Source of the DNA: Aquila chrysaetos chrysaetos | Lineage: Eukaryota; Chordata; Aves; Accipitriformes; Accipitridae | Length of the DNA stretch: 64,000 nucleotides | Assembly: GCF_900496995.4 (NCBI RefSeq) | Contig: NC_044012.1 | Location: forward strand, 25,520,759-25,584,758 | Reading direction: 5' to 3' | Part shown: in pieces, positions 23,386 through 35,111 of the stretch | How positions within the stretch are numbered: position 1 is the stretch's first letter | Layout: every line of letters begins with the position of its first letter | Position numbers and translations under genes: made by a program | Notes under the pieces: generated by a model | Database searches by the model: none | Told to the model about the DNA's origin: nothing | Seen by the model: only the letters and a program-made list of their open reading frames with translations

Positions 23386-24357
23386 TCAGCAACACTTCTT
23401 GATTGTGGTACAGCACTGCTGGATGGGTATGCAATACTTCCTCATGGGAGAGCAGTTTTGCATGGGGCTGCAACACACCGCAACAGGCTTCTTCACCACA
23501 TAGGAGCAGCAAGACAGACATCCAGAGCAGCAGCAGGGGTGGCAGCCACAGGAGTAGCAGGGTTGATGGCCACAGCAGCAGCAGGGCTTCTGGCACACCT
23601 TGGTACAGCAGATGGGCTGCTGGCACGGGTCACAGCAGGGCTTCTGGCATGGGTCGCAGCAGGGCTTCTGGCACGGGTCACAGCAGGGCTTCTGGCAGGG
23701 GTCACAGCAGGGCTTCTGGCATGGGTCGCAGCAGGACTGCTGGCAGGGGTCACAGCAGGACTGCTGGCAGGGGTCACAGCAGGGCTTCTGGCAGGGGTCA
23801 CAGCAGGACTGCTGGCAGGGGTCACAGCAGGGCTTCTGGCAGGGGTCACAGCAGGGCTTCTGGCAGGGGTCACAGCAGGACTGCTGGCAGGGGTCACAGC
23901 AGGGCTTCTGGCAGGGGTCACAGCAGGGCTTCTGGCAGGGGTCACAGCAGGACTGCTGGCAGGGGTCACAGCAGGGCTTCTGGCAGGGGTCACAGCAGGA
24001 CTGCTGGCAGGGGTCACAGCAGGGCTTCTGGCAGGGGTCACAGCAGGGCTTCTGGCAGGGGTCGCAGCAGGACTGCTGGCAGGGGTCGCAGCAGGACTGC
24101 TGGCAGGGGTCACAGCAGGGCTTCTGGCAGGGGTCACAGCAGGACTGCTGGCAGGGGTCACAGCAGGGCTTCTGGCAGGGGTCACAGCAGGGCTTCTGGC
24201 AGGGGTCGCAGCAGATGGACTGCTGGCATGGGCTGCAGCAGATGGTATTCTGGCACGGGTCGCAGCAGATGTTCTTCTGGCACGGCTGACTGCAGCACAC
24301 TGTTCTGTTCTTCACGATGGAGCAGCATCCGGTAGAGCAACATCCGCTAGAGCACAT
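23386..24357 (-). CDS. EDCRP: EDCRP, epidermal differentiation cysteine-rich protein
   Basis: A 323-residue protein with 113 Cys (35%). A 48-residue head (MCSSGCCSTGCC...) is followed by 25 tandem eight-residue units, CCDPCQKP or CCDPCQQS, at residues 49-248. A 75-residue tail carries CCCC and CCC clusters and ends IKKCC. The start follows a GTCCTTCCAG acceptor at 24380-24381; the upstream in-frame Met at 24405 is intronic. Exon 1 ends at 24914 (GTAAGT donor), and the intron holds a CR1 fragment. An AATAAA signal (minus) lies at 23049-23044. Known: EDCRP is an avian EDC gene linked to feather development, likely cross-linking by disulfides. The 24-base repeat leaves several other frames on both strands open; these are artefacts. 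Unit number is probably polymorphic. Confidence 0.92.
   Translation of the reverse strand: MCSSGCCSTGCCSIVKNRTVCCSQPCQKNICCDPCQNTICCSPCQQSICCDPCQKPCCDPCQKPCCDPCQQSCCDPCQKPCCDPCQQSCCDPCQQSCCDPCQKPCCDPCQKPCCDPCQQSCCDPCQKPCCDPCQQSCCDPCQKPCCDPCQKPCCDPCQQSCCDPCQKPCCDPCQKPCCDPCQQSCCDPCQKPCCDPCQQSCCDPCQQSCCDPCQKPCCDPCQKPCCDPCQKPCCDPCQKPCCDPCQQPICCTKVCQKPCCCCGHQPCYSCGCHPCCCSGCLSCCSYVVKKPVAVCCSPMQNCSPMRKYCIPIQQCCTTIKKCC
23614..24213. repeat. 24-bp coding minisatellite in EDCRP
   Basis: Twenty-five head-to-tail 24-base units encode CCDPCQ followed by KP, QS or (last) QP. Units ending KP and QS alternate in an irregular but partly periodic order, which implies block duplication of more than one unit at a time. 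Confidence 0.95.
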
Positions 24358-24763
24358 GTTTTTTGTAGTGTAGTCAAAGCTGGAAGGACCAAGGACCTGA
24401 AACACAGCGTACTTTCAGATACAACACATCTTTCCAAGTATATAGATCTGTTTTATTTTGTCATACAAATGCTGTGTCTAGGCCCATGGATGATAGCCAT
24501 ATCACACACTGCTTCCTATTTATTTGTCTTAAGTTGCAAAAAAAAGATCCTTAGAGAAATCAAGCCACCTGTCACTATCTGAGCAATATTTGTGCATCTT
24601 TTGAACTATCCTGGGAACTAACTTTCCTGTGGTCATCCATGAAGACCTGAATTTCCATCCCAAGAAGCTTATTTTCCACTGTGCTCTCTCTTACCAACTG
24701 TCTTTTGCAATAAGCAATAGAGCAACAGGCTAGGAAAATCTGGATTTCAGAGAGAGCTGTAGA

Positions 24764-24835
24764 TCATAGAATCATAGAATAGTTTGGGTTGGAAGGGACC
24801 TTTAAAGGTCATCTTTTCCAACACTCTACAAAGAT
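24764..24835 (-). mobile_element. Short CR1 LINE 3' fragment in the EDCRP intron
   Basis: AATCATAGAATCATAGAA followed by GTTTGGGTTGGAAGGGACC and a short further match, in the same orientation as the CR1 at 21.3 kb. Only about 70 bases remain. Confidence 0.88.
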
Positions 24836-24913
24836 ACATTTCAATTCATTGCTTGACCAAAACCAAATGAGAACCACTGGTACCAAGGAACACTGCTAAT
24901 AGGTAACACTTAC

Positions 24914-25004
24914 CGTGCCAACTGAGTGGTGCAGTTGAGTGAGGAGCAAACAGACAGGAACACCTTTTATTTAGCTCGAAATTGTCCTGCCGGAAATGAG
25001 GTAC
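24914..25004 (-). promoter_or_regulatory. EDCRP promoter and exon 1
   Basis: The TATA position holds AATAAAAG (24971-24964) instead of TATAAAAG. A good GGAAATGAGGTAC element lies at 24992-25004. The start region GAGTGAGG and its spacing are as in the other genes. Exon 1 ends at 24914 before GTAAGT. Confidence 0.72.
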
Positions 25005-25099
25005 CCCACAGCAATTCGTGATTTACACACTAAGCCTATACTTATTTGTTGAATGTGCCTTCATCTATTTAGTCTTTGCCTCATTGTTTTTGACCAACC

Positions 25100-28000
25100 C
25101 TTCAATTTTGTGTTATTATTAATTTGTTCTGTAAATTTTTTACAATTTTTTAATGTCAAGTTAATTCTTCTGTGATGCTTGTGAACTGCTTAAAAGGTAT
25201 GTTTCTGCTCATTTTGCATATGGTAACGCTGTTACATTGAGATGTTAGGTGGCTTGTTCAGAGCTAGTGAGTGTTCAATTAACATAAAAGTCATAATTAA
25301 GATTGAGGAGCAGTGGATTCCAGAGGCATGCAGAGGCCTTCTGGATGTCAGTCACTCCTCAATATGATTTTTTTAAAATAGAATTCCAGCAAGTGTAATT
25401 CCATGGCCCTGTATTTTGTTTTTGAATGTAGAAATGTTGTAGCCCAATGTCTTTCTTTGGAGTCTCTGGTCATTGGAAGGGCAAATATGTAACAGAAAGT
25501 TCTTGACATCTCATCCCTTGATGCCTCATCCCATCCATGCATGGGAAAACACATGCCGTTGTCCTTGCCAATATCAGAAATTTTAGGTGCAAAGGTCTGT
25601 GCAGATTCATCATGGAAATTTGGAATAGAGTTTGGGTCAAATCAGAGTCCATATTTTTCCAATTCCTTTTTGACATCTTTAAATAAAAGAAAAAAGCAAG
25701 ATGCAAAACTTTTCTGGAATTTTTACATCCTGTTTCTGCTTAGCATAACTTGATCTGCAAAATTCCTATTCCATTTTTTTAAGTTCTAGTATGCCCTCGA
25801 GTAATGAAAGATCCACCTACGGATGTTATTTCTGGAATAACTCTATGCTCAGTTCTCAGTCACCCATTGGCAGTCATTAGTGCTGATGTTAATGATCATG
25901 TTGCAATTATTCATTATTGATGTTAATATTTATTTTGCATGAAAGCCTGAAGGACTCACATGATGCCCTTAGCACCTTTAGGGTTTCAAATTAAACTACA
26001 TTTTAAAAAAAAATTATCTCTCTCCAGTCAGAGGGAATTCATGGGACCTGGGACCGTAACTGATGTGATTAAATGTTTCCTTTCTGAGATCACCCTGAGG
26101 AGGAGGGCTGCTCCTGCTGCTGCAGGACTGTGCATCTGTGGGAGCAGAGCACTGAAGGACCCTTGACCACCCTCTCCTACAGCGTAGAGTTGCACTGGAG
26201 ATATCCTGATTTCTGCTGAGGTGAAGGAGAGAAGATTCAGGCCGTTTCTGTTCATACAAAACCACAGTGCGATCCAGATCACAGATGCTGAGGACAGGAT
26301 AGGTCATCATGAAACTTCAGTTTGACTTCCGGTGACATAAAGCATCCATTTCCAGTCAGTTTCTGTTGGGTAGCTACTGTTTTTATTTGGCAGCTTTTAG
26401 AAAGCTACCCAGTCTAGCTTTGAAGAATTCAAAGGACCATGAAGTCACCACTTCTTCAGGCAAGCTCTTTCCAAGGTCAATGTTCCTGTCCACTAAACCA
26501 TAGGCTTCATTTCCTATTGAGTTTGGCTTCATGCTAATGACCCAGTTAGACTAGGTCACTGCCACACACTGTAATCTAATTAGTGATAGAGATTTACACC
26601 AGCTGAGTACCTGCATCTCAGCTAACAATAAAGGAGGCTCTTGACAACCTGGGAGATGGCTGGAAGGGGATTTCTGAGCCTGCAGAAAAATGACAGGAGA
26701 CTCCAACATTAGAAATGTGGGGGATCTTGAGCAGTGAGGTAAAGTAAGAGAAGTTGGTTCAAAATGAGGCAGTTTTCTGTGTGACTTTGTATGGATCTGG
26801 GGCATTGCTTCATCCACTGTCCCTCTGAGTCAAAAAAACCCCTGCTGCTGTTAAAGCTGGATGTGAACATCAGAGATGTCTAAAGCCAAGTAAGACAGAT
26901 CCATAGGCAGCTGAGGAGTTTTACAAAAGAAAAGATTCAAATTAGACCCCCAAAAGATCCCAATTAAATTTTGCGTTGAGTGAATGAACTTATCAGGCTC
27001 CATAAGATGCCCAGAGTAACACCACTCTGTTTGGATTTGAGAATTACAGATGCAGTGAAGCAATCCTCGCCATGAAACAGCTAAGGCAAATTTGTCCTCA
27101 TTAATCCTTAAGGGTTTGCTCACAGTTTATCCTGGTTGTGGAAATCCGCTGTTACGTTATTTAACACATACACAGCAGAGCAGAAATGTTCCTCTAAGCT
27201 ATTTAGAGCATTAGGTATAGAGGACTTCTTCTCTTGCCAAATGTCTATGGTCTCTGATTTTTAAAGAAATATTCTAATGAGGTAAAGAATTCACAAAGGC
27301 TTTGGTCCTTGATGTTCCAGATGTCAAACCTCTCCAGGGCTGACAACAGCTTAGAATCAAATTGAATCAAATAAACTAGACTAGAATGGAATAAAATAGA
27401 AACAAGCTTCATTCTTGTTTCGCTGTTGCTGCCATTTCTCATCCTCAAGTTAACGGGAGCTTCAAGCTTGAGCACAGCAGAAAGCATAACCAGTTCAGAG
27501 GCTTTGTGCCTTTCATGGGACTTAGAAAAGGAAGAGGAAATAAAATCTGCTATGATTAGTCATGGAATAGAAAGTTGGAGGCCTGGGACAGCAAGGGAAA
27601 GTGAACATATCTACTCAAAGACAAAACCACTCCTGTGGACAGAAAGCCTTACTGACTCAATACCCAGCTGCAGAGAGGTGAAGAATGAATAAGGAAAAGA
27701 GTTTTTAATACAGCTGCCAAGGGTCTCATGAAAATGAGCCATCTCTTAGCAATGGCAACAACTTGAATGTAGGTGAGTAATTAATTGCTCGCTGCATCCC
27801 ATTTGCAACTTTTCCTTTTTAGCAGGCTGTGCCTCTATAATGACAATTTTCTCTGTAACCTATACATAACTAATTCCAATTACTTATATACCAACTGGTC
27901 ATTTACTAGGTACTTGCAGTGCCCAGCTCATCCAGCCTATTTCCCATGCCTGCCCTGGGATGGATGAATCATGCTGGGGAAATCTCTCATTTTACACTGT

Positions 28001-28440
28001 AGAAATTGTTTAACTGAGAGTGTTACAAGGCAGGTTCCAAACCCTGCTGGTTTTGCTTTGTTTTGTTTCCAAATATAGCAGCAGTTTTTAAAGATTGCGT
28101 CCGCAGTAAAAACATGAACGTGCAGGCCAGCCCCCCCGCTGTAACTCTGAAACCGCCATTGCATCTGCTGAGCTCAGTGCAAATATTTGGTTTCACCAGG
28201 AATTAACTCGACGTGTTTCTCCTAGCCCTCTGCATGCAGTGCGGTGATCCTGGCATTGCTGGTGGATGCTGCAGGCATTTTCCTTGACTTTCAAGTTTCC
28301 TTGGCATTCGTCCTACTTTGGCTATTTTCACCAGTGATTAAAGCATGGCTCTAAAACCACGAGAAAAAACAGATGCTGCCAGACAAGCAGATATGATGAA
28401 GTGGTGACTAAAAACATCCAGAACTGTTAGGTAGGGTTGA
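25100..28440. other. Intergenic, no gene seen
   Basis: A gap of more than 3 kb between EDCRP and the 28.7 kb gene. Only an old CR1-like piece (26395-26510) was found. Confidence 0.45.
26395..26510 (-). mobile_element. Ancient CR1-like fragment (weak)
   Basis: The stretch reading CTAGCTTTGAAGAATTC and CTTCTTCAGGCAAGCTC aligns by eye with the reverse complement of the CR1 3' region (GGCCTTGAACACTTCC, CTTCTCTGGGCAACCTG). It is heavily diverged and could be another old LINE of the same group. Confidence 0.4.
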
Positions 28441-28721
28441 AATATAATTTTTATTGTCTTGCTGGAGAATGAAGGAGCAAAGCAAGAATGAAACTATTCC
28501 CAGTGGACAGTGTGCTTTGCATTGGCAGAAAGAAGATAAACAGCTCAAAGCTCATTAAACTGAGAGACTTCAACCTAATACCACGCAACCCTCCAACCGT
28601 TTTAAAAGTGTTTACTTTCAGAGAAGTGGCATGGCTGGCAAGCGATGAGCAAGGAGGTGAGCTCAAGGCTTTGAGCGAGGAGCAAGCCAGTGGGTCCAGG
28701 TGCTGGGGCAGGATTCTGCTG

Positions 28722-29018
28722 CTAGTACTTGGGGTACGATGGCAGCAGCTTGCAGATGTTCTTGGTGTATTGGGGGCAATAGGGGGCTGGGGGGCAATAG
28801 CGCTGTACAGGGGGGCAGCAGGGCTGCACAGGGGGGCAATAGGCCTGCATGGGGGAGCAGCAGGGCGTCACATAGGTGTACTTCTGCACAGGCTGCCTCT
28901 GGATGGTGTAATGGCAGGAGGGTCCTGAGTCGTGGCAGGAGGAGTGGGATCCATGGCAGGAAGACCGGGATCTGTGGCAGGAGGACTCATAGTCATGGCA
29001 GGACCCATGAGAGCACAT
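28722..29018 (-). CDS. SCH-heptad EDC protein, 98 aa (copy 1 of 3)
   Basis: A 98-residue protein starting MCSHGSCHDY. Cys-His pairs fall at residues 7, 14, 21, 28 and 35, an exact seven-residue SCHxxxS repeat. A Gln-rich stretch (TIQRQPVQKYTYVTPCC) follows, then Pro/Cys/Gln repeats of CPPVQ type and a tail ending KLLPSYPKY. The start follows an acceptor at 29040-29041 (CCTGACAG). Exon 1 ends at 29534 (GTAAGA donor). An AATAAA signal (minus) lies at 28455-28450. It forms a tandem family with the genes at 31.9 and 35.1 kb, spaced about 3.2 kb. Composition fits the avian EDC group with Cys-His or Gln motifs (EDCH/EDQM-like); I do not assign a symbol. Confidence 0.82.
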   Translation of the reverse strand: MCSHGSCHDYESSCHRSRSSCHGSHSSCHDSGPSCHYTIQRQPVQKYTYVTPCCSPMQAYCPPVQPCCPPVQRYCPPAPYCPQYTKNICKLLPSYPKY

Positions 29019-29533
29019 CTTTCTGGAGTATCGGCAAAGCTGTCAGGAGCAAGAGATCAACGTGGTGAGAGAAGCCCCAGATCCACTTCTTCTATTCACT
29101 CCCCTTTTTATTTTTAATAATACTTTTCTTGAGATCCCCAGCAAACTCTTTCTCTTTCTTTTTGCCTGCCTATTCCAGACCAAATGCACCCTCAATCCTA
29201 CCTAATCTGCAGGGCTTGCTCTGGCAATTGCTCAGTGAAGCTAAGTCCCTACAAGTCGATGCAATGAGCCCCATGAGAGACTCCCAAACTCCACCTCCCC
29301 TGTGAAACAGCATGGAGTGCGTGTCACCCGAAGATCCCTTCGTTTGCCTTTGCTGCACCTTCTCTGGTGATCCCCATCCTTCCATCCACCATTCACTGAG
29401 CCTCCCTCAGAGCACCACAAGGGTGGAAGCAGAAGGCATTTAGCTAAGTCCCAGCTCCCAGGAGGTCCATAAAAACCTTTAATGGAGGTTTCTTCTCTCT
29501 CAGCATGAACAGAAATAGTAAAATTGGTCTTAC

Positions 29534-29645
29534 CCTCTTCAGCTACAGGGAGAATTGTCTGGAAGCGAAGGTAGGCGACTGAGGAGGACTGGACTAAGCG
29601 ATCTTTTATATGGCTCCAAAAGGTTATCTCAGGTATGAGACACCT
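29534..29645 (-). promoter_or_regulatory. Promoter and exon 1 of the 28.7 kb gene
   Basis: TATAAAA lies at 29610-29604, an AGGTATGAGACACCT element at 29631-29645, and CTTTGCAATGA next to it. A TTTGACGCACT (AP-1-like, not perfect) lies at about 29722. Exon 1 ends at 29534 before GTAAGA. Confidence 0.75.
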
Positions 29646-29759
29646 CTTTGCAATGACAATTTAATTATTTCCGCACTCAATCCTGCAGATGTTGGTGCTA
29701 TCCTATTTTTAGCGTTTCCTCTTTGACGCACTGTATTTCATCCCATATGTAATCCCTAA

Positions 29760-31660
29760 TGCATTTCCTATAAGGATTTTGGAAGGCATTTCTTTCCCAT
29801 TTCCTGGAGACTGACACTAATCTTCTAGGTGTTAATTAGCTTGCCAATGGGGAATGGGGATTGCATCAGTGACAGAAAGGTCTTTATGTCTCAGAAATGC
29901 TGACTCCTGGGGTAGGCCTACCATTTTGTGCAGGTGACAGCTCAGGATTTTAATTTATGTGTTGTTGAATGCCAAGAGGAAAAGGGATTACCAGCTGCAA
30001 CTCATGGGTATGGCATGATGCTGGAAAGTCTGGCATGATCTCTTCGCTTCCCTGCTACGGCAAAAAATAAAGTATTTCTGATTCTTCACATGTTCCTTGA
30101 CTTCCTAGACGACTTGGCTGGCCCCATCAGATTGTTCCACATGTATCAAAGGTTATTTAGTACTTAAGATCAGGGAAAAATGTCTGGCAATGAGCTCTGT
30201 ACAAGGTATGAGTATGTTAAGTTTTCCTGTTCCATGGTTTCTCTTTCCCTTCACTGATTTCTTATACTTTTTCCACCTGACTTCACCTGCAGAGGTGTCT
30301 GGAAAGCAAAGGATTCAGAGAAAGAGAGCGCTTGAGCTGAAGTTTGAGCAAATACTGGGTTCTGTCACTAGTGGCAAAATTATGAGCGCTAAAGCTGGAT
30401 TTATAATCCTGTTTGACTCAGTCTTCGAAGCGTAAGAAAACGAAGCCCATAACTCATCAACTTTGGAAAATGTTACCCATTAGAGTAATTTGCTAACTGC
30501 TAACAAGAAGCTCTCTCTAAAGTATGGGTGTCCTACAGCTTTTCTTCAGGCTAGAGGCAATATAATTGCTTGTGGTGAGTTTTGGGTAGCAAGGAAGGAT
30601 TGCACGAATTCCTCAGGGGTATTTTGTGACTCAGTTGTGGGTCCAAAACCAAGAGAGGCTGCAGCTGCCCAGTCGGTGAAGCCGGTGCTTGTGTGACAGT
30701 TCTTCTTTCTGCCGTGCTTTGGCCTGGAGCATCACACCAATGTTCCTTCAAAATCTTTCTACCTTCTCAACGGCCTTCCAAAACTGGGGTGTCCTAGGTT
30801 ACACCCCATCAAAAAATGTTTCTGAATCTTTCAAATTCAGATCCTGCTATGGAAATCATGATCTCTAAAGACTTATCATCCATTGCTTGCAGTTCTTTTA
30901 GGGGAGTATGTAAGGGCAGCCCAATCTACGGTGATGAAATGTCATTTTGAGAGCAATATGGTGGTTGATACGTGCTCAGTTACATTCAGCAGTGTTTGGT
31001 TTATGAGCTCTCCATAATAACATATGGTGGTGTTCAGATCTATGCTGTGCGAATGCACAAGGGTCTTAGATGAGATGGACCTTCTCTGGGCTAACCCATT
31101 TCTCTACTTCGAAGTATACACTAGTGACAAGCAACACTGGAATATGAGAAAGAAGGTTGTGACTTCTGTTTTCAGAGGCTCAGAATTGTTAAGATATTTG
31201 AAAATATTTATATACCCAAGTTCTGAAGTTGAGCTTGGAGTAAAATATTGCATATATTAAGTATGAATATTAGCAACTGTGGACTACTTATTCCTCTTTC
31301 ATTTAATGAGCTATGCTTGTCTCCAAAACAAAAGAGTTTGCATTCAATTGTCTTTGATCTCATTGTTTTCAAAATGATGGGACAAAAATCTGTGTAGACC
31401 AGCTCATCGTCTGGTGTGAGCAGGGGAAGCTTTATTCTGCTCAGCCCTTTAGATCCATGTAGATTTTTGGTAGCTGAGAACTTTTTAATCTACTAATGTG
31501 TCTGTTTTCTTCTCAAATGAACGTGGGAATTGTTGTTATTGGCCACCAACTATTGGGGCACTTTGAGAATATGAGGAAATTTGACTGAAGAATCCAGGAA
31601 AAAAAAAAAGTCTAAAGGAAAAAGTGAATAAAGAAATTGAAAGAAAATGCGGGTCTCATG
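29760..31660. other. Intergenic, no gene seen
   Basis: Spacer between tandem paralogues 1 and 2. No frame with EDC composition was seen. Confidence 0.4.
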
Positions 31661-31936
31661 AATTGTAAGATTTATTTTCCCACACCCAGATGAGTCTGAA
31701 ACAGAAGTGCATGGTTCCCAACATTAATTATGCACTGAATAATTAGAAAGGACATTTCCTGAATAACTAGAAAGAATGACACCTTGAATGACAATTAGGG
31801 GAACACTTCATCCAAACCAGCAGTGAGGCACATGGCAGAGACCCAGGGATTTCTGTGAGGATGAGACGATCCATGGCCATAGCGTCCAAGGGAGGAACGA
31901 GCCGGTGGGTCCAGGTGCCAGGTCCGGATTCTGCTG

Positions 31937-32233
31937 CTAGTACTTGAGGCATGACGGCGGCAGCTTGCAGATGTTCTTGGTGTACTGGGGGCAATAGGGG
32001 GCTGGGGGGCAATAGCGCTGTACAGGGGGGCAGCAGGGCTGCACAGGGGGGCAATAGGCCTGCATGGGGGAGCAGCAGGGCGTCACGCAGGTGTACTTCT
32101 GCACAGGCTGCCTCTGGATGGTGTAATGGCAGGAGGGTCCTGAGTCGTGGCAGGAGGAGTGGGATCCATGGCAGGAAGACCGGGATCTGTGGCAGGAGGA
32201 CTCATAGTCGTGGCAGGACCCGCGAGAGCACAT
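31937..32233 (-). CDS. SCH-heptad EDC protein, 98 aa (copy 2 of 3)
   Basis: Differs from the 28.7 kb protein at only about five positions (for example MCSRGS for MCSHGS, TCVTP for TYVTP, KLPPSCLKY for KLLPSYPKY). The five SCH heptads are at the same positions. The acceptor is at 32255-32256 (TCCCTACAG), and exon 1 ends at 32788 (GTAAGT donor). An AATAAA signal (minus) lies at 31676-31671. The start of the intron is alike in this gene and copy 3 but not copy 1, so copies 2 and 3 share more of their history there. Confidence 0.82.
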   Translation of the reverse strand: MCSRGSCHDYESSCHRSRSSCHGSHSSCHDSGPSCHYTIQRQPVQKYTCVTPCCSPMQAYCPPVQPCCPPVQRYCPPAPYCPQYTKNICKLPPSCLKY

Positions 32234-32787
32234 CTTTCTGGAGTATCAGCAAAGCTGTAGGGAAGAGAGAGACACCATCAAGCTGGCACAGCTGCCCCAC
32301 TGTAACCCTCTGCATTTTCCTTGGTTCTTTTTCTGTACTAGTCTGGGAAATTTTGTTTTCCTCTGTTTTGTAATACATGGGATATCTTGACCCTGAAAGT
32401 GATACTGCCTTGTCTTTTGGGGGTTATTCTGGAATGGTCCAGCTCTGATGGGAATTTCCCTACCAAGGTAAAGAAAAATTTACTTCTAAAACTGTACTGA
32501 CGTGTCTGAGATATCTCTCCCTCCATCACCAGCTAGTTTGGGAATTAATTTGTTGCTGAGTCCCAAAGACTCTGTGTCTTTGCAGATCTGGTCCTTCAAT
32601 TACTCCTATTTTTCTGTCATCCCATTTGCTGTGAGCACCCTTTGTATAGCTTACATGTTCAGGCACTCAGTCACCAAAAATAAATTTCTTAGACAAAGGC
32701 AAGGTCTAAATGCAGAACTAGTCAGCTAGAATTCCTATGTGAGCTCCTGCTGCTCAATAGTAGATAAAGCAATATAATCCAACTTAC

Positions 32788-32906
32788 CCTCTGCTGGAGC
32801 AAGCAAGAGCAAGAGGAAGAGCACCTAAAGCTGATGCTGAATGAAGGAGGAACAGGGCATGGCGAACTTTTATATCTTCCAAAGGGTTGTCTGAGAAATT
32901 ATACAT
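32788..32906 (-). promoter_or_regulatory. Promoter and exon 1 of the 31.9 kb gene
   Basis: TATAAAA lies at 32874-32868. The upstream element is degenerate (GAGAAATTATACATC, 32893-32907) and is followed by TTGGCAAT. TTTGACACAGT lies at about 32980 in the AP-1-like position. Exon 1 ends at 32788 before GTAAGT. Confidence 0.72.
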
Positions 32907-32999
32907 CTCTTGGCAATGCTGGCAATTAAGTAGTCACGTTCATATTTATCATCTGTGTCTAGTTTTTAGCATTTCCGATTTGACACAGTCAGGAAAAAC

Positions 33000-34810
33000 A
33001 ATTATGACTTTTTCCTTAACGCGTTAATAGGCAATGAATTTCCCAATCTGCTTTATAAGGGAATTTTGAAGGCAGTTGCATATTTACATATTAAAAATGA
33101 ACCTAACCCTAGAGTTATTAAGTGATTTGTCGTTGGGCAACCAGTATTGCATCAACGTACAATTCAACAGTGTTGACTCCTACCCTGCATGCTGCCCCTT
33201 GGTCTGCATGACAGACTCACATTTTGATTGATATGTTTTTTTCGTGACACAAGGGACTGTAATTAATAGCCACAACTCACATGGACTCTACTTAGAGGGA
33301 AGTCCTGTTAACTAGTTCAAATGCACCTAATACTTCAAGACCGGAGATGACACTAGAAGGACATCCCCAGTTCCGATGTTTTTCATTCTGTTTGTGAGTC
33401 CACCAGCCATCAGCTGTTTTTCCCTTGTGCCACAATATTATCCTGTTTACATTCCTCCTAGAAGAAGATTTCAAATCCTAAGCAGGAAGAATTTGTGCTG
33501 GGAACCTAACACCTATTGGCATCCTGTTTCAGATCCCAAATTTCTTCAGGCTCCTGTCTTGCTTAAGCAGTTTTGTAATTTTTACTCATTGCAGTGTTTC
33601 ACTGTTTACTATCAAGTTTCTCTCACAGCGGCCCAAGACTTTACTTTAGGACAATGAAACAGGTAATTGTTCCTTTCCTGTGACTTTTATCCAGGTGGGT
33701 GCCGCAGGAACTCCTCGGGAGCATCCCATAGGTCAGTCCTGATGCAACTAGAACAAGGGGGTCCTAAAAGTTGCTTATCGAGTTCAAAAGGGAGCAGCTA
33801 TCCCTATTGAGATGGTCTTCATATCTTTCAGGGTTTATTTTCATGTCAAATTTGGGGAAAAAAATAAAAATTTGGTACTCTGCCAACAGTTTTGTGAGAT
33901 GCTAATTCATTCTGAATTTGAAAATACATCCTGGGAAGGCATGGTTTCATGTTCTGGTTGGGGTTCTTTTTATTTATTTTTCAAGGCCATGATTCAGAAA
34001 AAAAAAAGTTTTTAAAAAAGTATTCTAGAGCTAGCCCTTGTTTAGGAAAATCGCACCTGCAGTTTTCTGAAAAGCATTGTGAGTTATAGGTAAAGTAGAA
34101 ATGGTTCATCTAGGTTGGTAAAGCGGTATTTTTGGGGAAGGCCTTTGTGTCAATTCTTCATCATGCAGGGTGCATTCATCTCACCCTTTTCTAGATACTC
34201 AAAGTTAATAATTTAAGCTGAAGCTAGTTGTTGAGCTCTTTGTGAAACTGGTGCAGAGAAACAGGCACTGGCAGAAGGAAGCAAGCGATCCTGTTCTAGA
34301 ATAGATGTCTCAGCTAGATGGGCTGGCGACTGGGGAGATAAGGATAGTCTTAGGTTGTAAAAAGTAGAGAGAGATTTAGGATTTATTTTTAAGTGTGTGC
34401 AATTTTCATTGAAAACAGTAATTTGAAGTTCAGTGAAAGAAGGAGGGTTAGAAAAGATCTCTAGGTGCCTATTTGCATTTATTAGACACCTCAAAATGTT
34501 TGTAATTCTGAGTCAGAGTGACAAATGAAGTATGAGGTGCTGCTGAAGTAGGGAGCTGAGAAAGACAGTCCTAGGCTAAATAGGGTACAGATGAGCTCCC
34601 TGTGTGCTGTCCATAAATGCATTCATCTGCCACAGAAATGCATCTGGAATGACTGGCTTTCATTCATTTTGAAACTTTAGGATGTGGGCATTTCGTGGCA
34701 AGTTTGAGAAGAAAAGAATGAGAAGTCGTGACTAAGAAGTCAGAGGTAAAGATAATTCTCAAGTAAAGACATGAAAGAATAAACAAATCATAAACTTTTT
34801 CTATTTTTGG
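33000..34810. other. Intergenic, no gene seen
   Basis: AT-rich spacer between tandem paralogues 2 and 3. Nothing recognisable was seen. Confidence 0.4.
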
Positions 34811-35111
34811 AAATGAAATTTTATTGTTTCATCTGCATGTTTTGGAGGTTGACACATCATGTGTAAGTCAGTGCCAGCAGAAATAATTCCCAGTCTTTTG
34901 GAAAAGAACATAAGCTGGGTCTTGCATGCTAAATAAATTAAAATGGATCTGATTTATATTTAGAAGGAAATTCTAATCACAGATGAGGTATTAGAGGATT
35001 CAGGCAAACCAAAAATGGGAAAAGAAAACAAAGGATTCAAGCTTTAGGCATTGAGATCATCCAAGGGAGGAGTGAGCCAGTGGGTCCAGGTACCGGGTCT
35101 GGATTCTGCTG

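Noticed and set aside
23320-24582. Long plus-strand open frame of Leu/Ala/Gly/Val repeats opposite EDCRP (and two other open frames)
   Set aside because: A 24-base repeat without stops keeps several frames open on both strands. There is no promoter, acceptor or family match, and the CCDPCQ frame has all of them.
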